Assembly: GCA_030607105.1 (NCBI GenBank)
Contig: JAUWFF010000096.1
Coordinates: 1-5,969, forward strand
Length of the DNA stretch: 5,969 nucleotides
DNA from: Filomicrobium sp.
GTDB taxonomy: Bacteria; Pseudomonadota; Alphaproteobacteria; Rhizobiales; Hyphomicrobiaceae
Reading direction: 5' to 3'
Shown in pieces: positions 1 to 5,523 of the stretch (position 1 is its first letter; each line of letters begins with the position of its first letter). Both the position numbers and the translations under genes were made by a program. Below the pieces are notes generated by a model. That model saw nothing but the letters and a program-made list of their open reading frames with translations, made no database searches and was not told the origin of the DNA.

Positions 1-1149
1 GCTAAGCTGCCAGTAAGCCTGCGTGAGTATCTGACGCTTCTCGAGGCGTTGCAGAGCGGCGTGGCCGGCCACCGTGTTGAAGAGTTCTATTACCTGGCGC
101 GCGCGGCGCTGGTGAAGGATGAACGTTATCTCGACCGCTTCGATCAAGTGTTCAGCTGCGTGTTTAAGGGGCTGACCGAAGTTGGCGAGGCGGCAGAGGC
201 GCAGGCTGAGGTCCCGCTTGAGTGGCTGAAGGCGGCCTCGGAATTGCACCTGTCAGAAGAGGACATGGCAAGGATCCAGGAGCTTGGCGGCTGGGACAAG
301 ATTATGGAGGCGCTGCGCGAGCGGCTGCGGGAGCAGCAGGGCCGGCACCAGGGAGGGAGCAAATGGATTGGGACCGGCGGCACCTCCCCTTTCGGCGCCT
401 ACGGCTACAATCCAGCCGGCGTTCGCATTGGGCAGCATGAGAGCAGGCACAGGCGTGCCATTAAGGTCTGGGATAAGCGGGAATTTCGCGATCTTGATGA
501 TGGGGTCGAGGTCGGAACGCGCAATCTGAGAGTGGCGTTGCGAAAACTGCGAAAGCTGGCTCGGGAGGGCGCGGCTGAGGAGTTTGATCTCGACCAGACA
601 ATACGCTCCACGGCCAATCGCGGCTATCTGGATATCCAGATGCGACCGGAGCGTCGGAACTCCATCAAGGTTTTGATGTTCTTCGACGTCGGCGGCTCGA
701 TGGACTGGCATGTCAAGGCTGCCGAGGAGCTGTTTTCGGCCGCGCGCTGCGAATTCAAGCATCTTGAGTATTACTACTTCCACAACTGCCTGTATGAGAG
801 CGTCTGGCGTGATAATGCCCGGCGGCGTCAGGAAAAGGTGCCGACCAGTGACGTGCTGCATACCTATCCGCCGGACTACAAGGTCATCTTCATCGGCGAC
901 GCGTCGATGAGCCCTTATGAAATCATGGTACCCGGCGGCTCGGTGGAGCACATGAATCCGGAACCCGGCTCCGTCTGGATGCAGAGACTGACCGATATTT
1001 ATTCGCACTGTGTATGGCTCAACCCGGTACCGGAGAACCAATGGAACTGGACACATTCGATCGAGATCATGCAACAGCTGATGGCTGATCGGATGTTTCC
1101 GTTGACGATTGAGGGCTTGGACCGGGCGGTGCTTGAATTGAGGCGCTAG
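1..1149 (+). CDS. VWA domain-containing CoxE-like protein (5' end outside window)
   Basis: The reading frame is open from the first base and ends at TAG 1147-1149, giving 382 visible codons. A TTG at 49 is only an internal Leu. The first visible residues (AKLPVSLREYL) resemble the near-N-terminal segment of the COG3825/CoxE-like family, so only about a dozen codons should be missing. The N-terminal half is a helical region with FYYLARAALVKDE and the LDRFDQVF segment. Next come a Gly-rich GTGGTSPFGAYG stretch and the RAIKVWDKREFRDLDD segment. The C-terminal half is the von Willebrand A fold: metal-site motif DVGGSM at codons 229-234, YYYFHNCLYE near 257-266, and FIGDASM near 297-303. The ending MFPLTIEGLDRAVLEL is typical and complete. 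Relatives usually sit beside a MoxR-type AAA+ ATPase, which would lie left of the window, and are thought to act with it in protein remodelling or metal-cofactor maturation. The family is clear; the target is unknown. Confidence 0.9.
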   Translation, partial: AKLPVSLREYLTLLEALQSGVAGHRVEEFYYLARAALVKDERYLDRFDQVFSCVFKGLTEVGEAAEAQAEVPLEWLKAASELHLSEEDMARIQELGGWDKIMEALRERLREQQGRHQGGSKWIGTGGTSPFGAYGYNPAGVRIGQHESRHRRAIKVWDKREFRDLDDGVEVGTRNLRVALRKLRKLAREGAAEEFDLDQTIRSTANRGYLDIQMRPERRNSIKVLMFFDVGGSMDWHVKAAEELFSAARCEFKHLEYYYFHNCLYESVWRDNARRRQEKVPTSDVLHTYPPDYKVIFIGDASMSPYEIMVPGGSVEHMNPEPGSVWMQRLTDIYSHCVWLNPVPENQWNWTHSIEIMQQLMADRMFPLTIEGLDRAVLELRR

Positions 1150-1286
1150 GGGTGCACTTTATGCGGTGGAAAAGCCTTGGTCTTGACGGATTTGTCTGGG
1201 CACTTGCATGAGCATGTAGATTGACCAGGGGGGCGACCTGGGGCAATGCTCGTAAACACTTTTGATTCTGATTTCGGGACCTTGCG

Positions 1287-1844
1287 ATGATGGCTTTGGG
1301 TTCGTTTCTGCGCTTCGCTCTAATCGGGGTGGTTGCAGCATCAGCTGCTGCCTGTTCCTCGGACGGCGGGCTGTCGACTGGTGCACTGATCGGTGGCAAT
1401 TCAGCAAGTACGGCCAAAGCTCCCCCCAATAACAATACACCGACCGGGCGCGCACTGCATGTGGGATCGGTCTCTGGGCGAGCAACCAAATGCGGCTTTA
1501 ACTTTGACGCTGCGGCGTTGCGGACAAACTATCTTGCCGCTGAAGCGTCAGGTGGAACTGCCGTCGCGGATCTTGCGAAGATCGAGAAGATTTATGACTC
1601 TGGCTACCGCGGTGTTCTTAGTGCCGCAGGACAAGACCCCAACTATTGCAGCTCCAAGAGAACCTACGTGATCAAAACAGCGCTCAACAAAGCGCTGACG
1701 GGAGATTACGCTCCGCCACCCATGAAGGTAGAGAAAGAAGTCGGCGTGTTTGGTGGCTTCTTCGAGCAGGATGTCGTTGAGAAAGGGCCGGGATTTGGCT
1801 CTGACGACTGGTGGGAAAAACAACGAGAAGAAACGTCCAAATAG
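1287..1844 (+). CDS. small lipoprotein of unknown function
   Basis: This encodes 185 residues from ATG 1287, with a second ATG at 1290; a weak GGGAC lies just upstream. The N-terminus is a lipoprotein signal: a short n-region with Arg9, a hydrophobic core, and the box AAAC with the lipidated Cys at residue 23. The box has Ala rather than Leu at -3, so it is slightly atypical. Ser at +2 predicts outer-membrane sorting. Residues 27-65 are a flexible Gly/Ser/Asn/Pro linker. The folded part starts at KCGFNFDAAALRTNYLAAEA, continues to KIYDSGYRGV and PNYCSSKRTYVIKTALNKALTGDY, and ends in an acidic tail. Cys69 and Cys121 could form a disulfide. I believe similar uncharacterised lipoproteins occur in Rhizobiales, but I can give no function. 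It lies 137 bp after the VWA gene, with a short inverted repeat (CCAGG/CCTGG, 1225-1241) between them, so it is probably a separate unit. The membrane gene follows after 51 bp. Confidence 0.75.
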   Translation: MMALGSFLRFALIGVVAASAAACSSDGGLSTGALIGGNSASTAKAPPNNNTPTGRALHVGSVSGRATKCGFNFDAAALRTNYLAAEASGGTAVADLAKIEKIYDSGYRGVLSAAGQDPNYCSSKRTYVIKTALNKALTGDYAPPPMKVEKEVGVFGGFFEQDVVEKGPGFGSDDWWEKQREETSK

Positions 1845-1895
1845 GCTTGGTGGTATAGACGCGTTGCAGTTGACCGCAATGTTGGAAACTCAAGC

Positions 1896-2255
1896 GTGCA
1901 GCAGCTGCTTTTCATCGAAACGGTCCTGAAACTCTCTGGCGGGCTGGTTCTTCTCTTGTTGCCGCTGACGGGGTGCCGTGTCTTCGGCTTACCCAAGCCT
2001 CAAACCGGGCTTTGGCCCCGGCTGCTTGGCGCTGTTCTTGTCGGTTTTGCGGGCGCAACCTACATCGAAGGCGCGACAGGCGAGCACGGTCTCGGCATGG
2101 CCGGATGCAGCATTATCAACGCTGTCGCGGCGGCGGTTATCCTGATACTACTGGCGCTTGACGCGGCTGGTAACACGCAAAGAGGCCGGCTGATCCTCGC
2201 GCTACTTGCGCTAGCCTTGCTGGTGCTTTGCCTCCTGGAAATTGCACAGCTGTGA
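1896..2255 (+). CDS. small four-helix inner-membrane protein, unknown function
   Basis: This encodes 119 residues from GTG 1896, the first possible start after the in-frame stop of the preceding lipoprotein gene (TAG 1842-1844). GGAA at 1884-1887 is a fair ribosome site. Four hydrophobic segments are visible at about residues 7-25, 40-58, 68-89 and 97-117. Short polar links join them: LPKPQTGLWPRLLGA between the first two, EGATGEHGLGMAG between the second and third, and DAAGNTQRGR before the last. The WPRLLGAVLVGFA...EGA...GLGMAG...INAVAAAV pattern recalls small 4-TM proteins common in alphaproteobacteria, and loosely the DUF4345/DoxX-like group. No catalytic or metal-binding motif is seen. 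It is co-directional with the lipoprotein gene 51 bp upstream, so co-transcription is possible. The low charge and high Leu content suggest a structural or accessory membrane role, but no function can be assigned. Confidence 0.7.
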   Translation: MQQLLFIETVLKLSGGLVLLLLPLTGCRVFGLPKPQTGLWPRLLGAVLVGFAGATYIEGATGEHGLGMAGCSIINAVAAAVILILLALDAAGNTQRGRLILALLALALLVLCLLEIAQL

Positions 2256-2351
2256 CCTCTTGGTCTTTTGGAGCCGCCGTTGCAATTTTTGGCACCATAT
2301 AAATTCGTGCCGCACTAGACCTATTGCGCCGGCGCTGTTGTGACAAGTTGA

Positions 2352-2379
2352 GAACCGCCGTCAAAAAACTCGGCGGTTT
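2352..2379. terminator. hairpin in convergent gap, possible bidirectional terminator
   Basis: A perfect 8-bp inverted repeat, AACCGCCG (2353-2360) and CGGCGGTT (2371-2378), can extend by one G-U pair. It encloses the 10-base A-rich loop TCAAAAAACT. It lies between the end of the four-helix membrane gene and the end of the opposing EF-hand gene, where a shared terminator is expected. No long T-run follows on either strand (only TTTC on +), so this is not a textbook intrinsic terminator. A weaker inverted repeat, GGCAC/GTGCC, lies at 2291-2311 in the same 159-bp gap. Confidence 0.45.
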
Positions 2380-2414
2380 CAAGGTCTGCCTGGGCAATGA
2401 AACGGGCGTTCGTT

Positions 2415-3317
2415 TTACTTGCTCGTCTTTACCTTCCAACGGCGCGCCATTCGTGGCGGAAGATCATCGGCGGTTATCGCGCCATCATCATCCAGGTCCA
2501 TCACGGCGAAGCGCTCTTTCGGTCCCGCCAGGAATTCGTCACTGGAAATGGTGCCATCCTTGTTGGCATCGAGGACGTGCAGCCGGCGACGCTGGTAGTA
2601 CACGCGGCGCTCCCTGCCTCTGTCTAAAATCTCTGAGGCTTCGATAACGCCGTCGGCATTGGTGTCGTATCTGGCGAATCTCCTGCCGCTATATTCCAAC
2701 ACTTTTTCAATACTGCGGACTTGGTGTCGTTGACCGCGACCGTATTTGCCATGGCGACCACCACGATATTGCCCTGCATGCTTTGGACCCTTTCCGTGCT
2801 GAGCGGCTGAGGCTGCATCGCCTGGGGCGGATGCATCACCTCCGTAATGCTTGCTTTTGTTCTTCTGACGACGCGGGGGAAGTTCGTCATCGCTTATCTT
2901 GCCATCGCCGTTGAAATCGCGCGTAGCAAAGCGCTTGCGGGACTTGGCGGCAAATTCATCCTGTGTGATCTTGCCGTCGCTGTCGGCATCGTAGGTTTTC
3001 ATTAGACGGCGAACTTTGTAGTCGGCCTGCTCCCGCATCGGCTTCGTTAGTTCTTCGGCTGACAGCTCTGCATTGCCGTCGGCATCCAGCTCCAGAAAAC
3101 GCGTCCGGGACCGGATGACGAATTCTTCGAGCGTCACCTTGCCGTCCTCGTCGGCATCAACCCGGCGTAGTTTCCGCAATGCTCTCCGGCCGTGGCGCCA
3201 CGAATTCCCATGACCATAGGCTTGGCCATAGCCTGCGTGCCATCCGCCATCGCCGCGGGTGTGTCCGATCGGGGCGGTTAGGGATAGGGCTCCAAGGAGG
3301 CCGGCCGCGAGAACCAA
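2415..3317 (-). CDS. exported protein with seven EF-hand calcium-binding loops
   Basis: This encodes 300 residues on the reverse strand, from TTG 3317 to TAA 2415-2417. A hydrophobic stretch (LAAGLLGALSLTA) makes a signal-peptide core, followed by a Gly/His-rich stretch at 22-43. Canonical 12-residue EF loops start at Asp54, 78, 110, 134, 218, 250 and 274. Each has D-x-D/N-x-D/N at positions 1, 3 and 5, mostly Gly at position 6, and Glu at position 12; the last loop has Asp there. Loops fall in pairs 24 residues apart, and pairs repeat. A basic Gly/His/Lys/Arg-rich linker (about 149-199) separates loops 1-4 from 5-7. The likely role is Ca2+ binding or buffering in the periplasm or outside the cell; no enzymatic domain is present. 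The start is uncertain. TTG 3317 is the only usual start codon in frame before the upstream stop (3354-3356), but AGGA is 15 nt away and the n-region would have no positive charge. Confidence 0.85.
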   Translation of the reverse strand: MVLAAGLLGALSLTAPIGHTRGDGGWHAGYGQAYGHGNSWRHGRRALRKLRRVDADEDGKVTLEEFVIRSRTRFLELDADGNAELSAEELTKPMREQADYKVRRLMKTYDADSDGKITQDEFAAKSRKRFATRDFNGDGKISDDELPPRRQKNKSKHYGGDASAPGDAASAAQHGKGPKHAGQYRGGRHGKYGRGQRHQVRSIEKVLEYSGRRFARYDTNADGVIEASEILDRGRERRVYYQRRRLHVLDANKDGTISSDEFLAGPKERFAVMDLDDDGAITADDLPPRMARRWKVKTSK

Positions 3318-3509
3318 ATTTTGTTTTAATAGTCCTGCTTGCTCCGGTATCTGTCATCAGCGTCGACATTGCGCAGTGGCCTGAACGCGGACTTGAGATG
3401 GCGCCCCGCGGCGTTCCATCCGCGGCCGTCCGTCGACTGTTCTGTGAGGCATGATTGTTTTGTGTGTACGCTCAAATGTGAGCCTAAACATGACCAAATC
3501 GCCTTATTC
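3318..3509. other. intergenic stretch without a recognisable gene
   Basis: This is the first part of the divergent region between the EF-hand gene (-) and the solute-binding gene (+). Open frames exist on both strands, but none has a credible start, ribosome site or protein-like pattern. The regulatory sequences of the EF-hand gene should lie here. I could not identify a convincing sigma-70 pair on the reverse strand. Confidence 0.5.
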
Positions 3510-3540
3510 TTGGCTCGTTTACGCATAGCGCAAATAAAAT
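3510..3540 (+). promoter_or_regulatory. possible sigma-70 promoter upstream of the structured leader
   Basis: TTGGCT (3510-3515) and TAAAAT (3535-3540) resemble -35 and -10 boxes. The spacing of 19 bp is longer than the ideal 17. Initiation would fall at about 3547, just before the first hairpin at 3552, giving a leader of about 300 nt ahead of the solute-binding gene. The position fits well, but the match is weak and alphaproteobacterial promoters are poorly predicted by eye. Confidence 0.25.
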
Positions 3541-3551
3541 GGTGTTAGGCG

Positions 3552-3706
3552 GCGCGGCTTCTTCCAGCCCTGTTTGCAAGAAGCGCGTGCCTAAGGATGT
3601 CTCCTGGCAGCCTCGGCCTAGCCCATCACTCGGCTTATCACGCGGACTGTCGGTTTGGAGAGCCGACCTGGGTGATAAGTCAGGAGCGATTATTGCCCGA
3701 GGCTGC
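3552..3706 (+). promoter_or_regulatory. highly structured leader or candidate non-coding RNA element
   Basis: Two consecutive inverted-repeat structures are present. Hairpin 1: GCTTCTT (3557-3563) pairs with AAGAAGC (3578-3584). After one bulged G it continues CGC (3553-3555) with GCG (3585-3587) plus a G-U pair, around a 14-nt loop. Structure 2 is nested. GCAGCCTCGG (3607-3616) pairs perfectly with CCGAGGCTGC (3697-3706). Inside it, GGCTTATCAC (3632-3641) pairs with GTGATAAGTC (3672-3681) with one G-U. Innermost, GTCGG (3649-3653) pairs with CCGAC (3663-3667). CTCGG occurs twice (3612-3616 and 3629-3633), so the CCGAG of the 3' arm could pair with either copy, which suggests switching. The start of the solute-binding gene is 139 nt downstream. 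No U-run follows. It could be a cis-acting leader, a separate small RNA or a degenerate MITE-like element. I do not recognise a named RNA family. Confidence 0.45.
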
Positions 3707-3833
3707 AAGAGCCGCTAATGAGCTATCGGCGAAGTTTAATGCGCGATGGCGGGGCCGCCTGGGAGACAGCAGCCAGCTCGTTCAAGCTCTGACTTCATAT
3801 GGTTGATTACGACATTTGAGGGCCAGGCGCCCG

Positions 3834-3842
3834 GGAGAGGGG
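3834..3842 (+). promoter_or_regulatory. ribosome binding site deciding the start at 3846
   Basis: The purine-rich GGAGAGGGG places GGAG 8 nt before GTG 3846, making this a better start than TTG 3816, which lacks such a site. A GTG at 3855 remains possible. A small hairpin (GGGC 3820-3823 with GCCC 3829-3832) lies directly upstream. Confidence 0.55.
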
Positions 3843-3845
3843 AAA

Positions 3846-5480
3846 GTGCACAGTGTGAATGTTGGATTGTCGGATGATCGGCGCGTGCGCATTCATCCGT
3901 CTCGATTGTTTTCTGCTGGAGTAGCTGCCGCATTGAGCTTTTTACTCGTGTGCTTCTGGAGCGCCGAGCTACAGGCGGCGGAATACCGGCTGTGCGCTTT
4001 CCGCGAAGGACCTGATGGACCGTGTTCCTGCCAGAAGAGGGGAGATGCGGCGGGGCACTTCACGAATGTTGACGAGGACAATTGCGGTCGACGTCCTGAG
4101 GATGAGTACTACGAAGACGACAGCGAGGCTTACGTGGTTCCAAGCTACGCGCCGAAGGGCCCCGTACCTCCTCCGGAGAAAGCACCGCGGACACAGCTGG
4201 CCGCTAGCGATGGAGGTGATGCCGGATCGGAAGGTGACGCGGGCTCAACCGAGAGCCCTGGAGGTTCGACGGATGCATCCAAACAACCGGCCGCGGCTAA
4301 AGAAGCGGTAGCGTCGGAGCAATTGGCCGACGCCGTGCCAGCATCGGCCGCGGAGCAGTCGACCGATACGAAACCGTCCTCCGACGCAAATTCGCTTGCC
4401 AACATGAACAAAGAGACCGCTCTCGACGAGGGCGGCACTGTCTCCGACAAGTCGGCTGTCCCGCAACAGACCGCTGAGGCCGTGCAACCCAAGCCACCTG
4501 CGGAAAAGGCCGCGGCAGACACCGAACCGAAGCAGAACACTCTTCAGAAGGTTCAGGAGCGCGGCAAGCTGAACTGCGGCGTCAACACGGAGCTGCTTGG
4601 ATTTTCGGCGCTCAGTGGCGTTGGGGAATGGCAGGGCATCGATGTGGACTTCTGCCGGGCGGTCGCCGTTGCCGCCCTTGGAAGCCCGGACAAGGTGAAC
4701 TTCGTCCCGCTTCATGCAGAAGAACGCTTTCCAGCCTTGCAGCAAGGCCGGATCGACCTCTTATCTCGCAACACGACCTGGACCATGAGCCGTGTGGTGG
4801 ATCTTGGCGTGGAGTTCGTCGGCGTATCCTACTTTGACGGTCAGGGCTTTCTCACCCGTCATGATCGCGGACTTGTGTCGGCCCAGCAGCTCGATGGACT
4901 GAAGGTCTGCGTGCAGTCCGGCACGACGAGCGAAGCAAATCTCGACTACTATCTCAAGAACCTTGAAATCAACGCTGAGAAGATCGTGTTCCCCCATAAG
5001 GCGGAACTGCTTGCAGCCTATGAAGCCGGAGCGTGTGATGCCTACACGGCAGACCGATCCGCACTCTTGTCTGAACGGGCTGGTCTTAATACTCCCGACA
5101 CACACGAGATGCTTCCTGAAACGATTTCCAAGGAGCCATTGGGTCCGGTCGTGCGCCAGGACGATCGCGCTTGGATCGAGATTGTCCGTTGGACACTGGC
5201 GGGGCTGATCAATGCCGAGGAGGTGCGGCTGACACGCGAAAAAGCCAGTGGGGAGGCGGTCCTTGACGGCGATATGAAGCGTCTCGTCGAAGGGGCGGGC
5301 CGCAGTGGCAAGAAGCTTGGTCTGGCGGACGACTGGCTACGTCGGGTCATCGGCGGGGTTGGAAACTACGGCGAAGTTTTCGAGGCCAACATTGGCAAGT
5401 CGAGCCCGATCGGCATGGAGCGGGGAATGAATGCACTATGGAAGCGCGGCGGGTTGTTATATGCACCGCCGATGTGGTGA
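3846..5480 (+). CDS. AapJ/BztA-type amino-acid-binding protein with long N-terminal extension
   Basis: This encodes 544 residues from GTG 3846, and the frame stays open upstream to TTG 3816. Residues 1-45 form a signal peptide: a basic n-region, the core AGVAAALSFLLVCFW and a likely cut after LQA or LQAA. Next is a short segment with Cys50, Cys60-x-Cys62 and Cys80 (LCAFREGPDGPCSCQK), then an acidic patch DEYYEDDSEAY. A roughly 130-residue Ala/Ser/Glu/Pro-rich linker without secondary-structure signals follows. From about 231 it is a complete family-3 solute-binding domain: KLNCGV (241-246), GIDVDFCRA (264-272), LLSRNTTWTMSR (305-316), FDGQGFL (330-336), VCVQSGTT (354-361), YTADRSAL (400-407), GNYGEVFE (506-513) and terminal LYAPPMW. 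These motifs match the general L-amino-acid-binding protein AapJ, normally about 340 residues. No aapQ, aapM or aapP partners follow, so it is an orphan receptor here; it may serve a distant transporter or sense amino acids in the periplasm. Domain assignment is firm; ligand and role are inferred. Confidence 0.88.
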   Translation: MHSVNVGLSDDRRVRIHPSRLFSAGVAAALSFLLVCFWSAELQAAEYRLCAFREGPDGPCSCQKRGDAAGHFTNVDEDNCGRRPEDEYYEDDSEAYVVPSYAPKGPVPPPEKAPRTQLAASDGGDAGSEGDAGSTESPGGSTDASKQPAAAKEAVASEQLADAVPASAAEQSTDTKPSSDANSLANMNKETALDEGGTVSDKSAVPQQTAEAVQPKPPAEKAAADTEPKQNTLQKVQERGKLNCGVNTELLGFSALSGVGEWQGIDVDFCRAVAVAALGSPDKVNFVPLHAEERFPALQQGRIDLLSRNTTWTMSRVVDLGVEFVGVSYFDGQGFLTRHDRGLVSAQQLDGLKVCVQSGTTSEANLDYYLKNLEINAEKIVFPHKAELLAAYEAGACDAYTADRSALLSERAGLNTPDTHEMLPETISKEPLGPVVRQDDRAWIEIVRWTLAGLINAEEVRLTREKASGEAVLDGDMKRLVEGAGRSGKKLGLADDWLRRVIGGVGNYGEVFEANIGKSSPIGMERGMNALWKRGGLLYAPPMW

Positions 5481-5523
5481 GTGACGTCGCCTGAGTTGAA
5501 AAACAGCGTTAGGTTTTTGTGTG

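Noticed and set aside
253..1074. 273-residue reverse-strand ORF opposite the VWA gene.
   Set aside because: It is antisense to a clear family member; its length comes from GC-rich codon bias and the sequence resembles no known family.
1183..1219. TTGACG upstream of the lipoprotein gene as a -35 box.
   Set aside because: No acceptable -10 box lies 16-18 bp downstream.
3326..3526. 66-residue reverse-strand ORF ending just before the EF-hand gene, with a GC3-rich second half and a VDADD segment recalling an EF loop.
   Set aside because: The VDADD segment lacks the remaining loop residues (no Asp or Gly at positions 5 and 6, no Glu at 12). The first half is AT-rich with no ribosome site, and no family is recognised.
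3677..3697. AAGTCAGGAG followed by TTGCC resembles the B12 box of cobalamin riboswitches.
   Set aside because: The other conserved parts (the GCTGCCCCCGCAACTG-like segment, GCCACTG and GGGAA) are absent. Much of the box is also tied up in a stem here, and the downstream gene is an amino-acid receptor. Probably a chance match; an Infernal search would settle it.
3597..3806. 69-residue forward ORF within the structured region.
   Set aside because: It overlaps the long inverted repeats, shows no protein-like pattern or ribosome site, and has no recognised relatives.
4145..4745. Long reverse-strand ORFs opposite the linker of the solute-binding protein.
   Set aside because: They mirror the Ala/Ser-rich linker codons and give low-complexity Ser/Ala or Arg-rich products; shadows of the forward gene.
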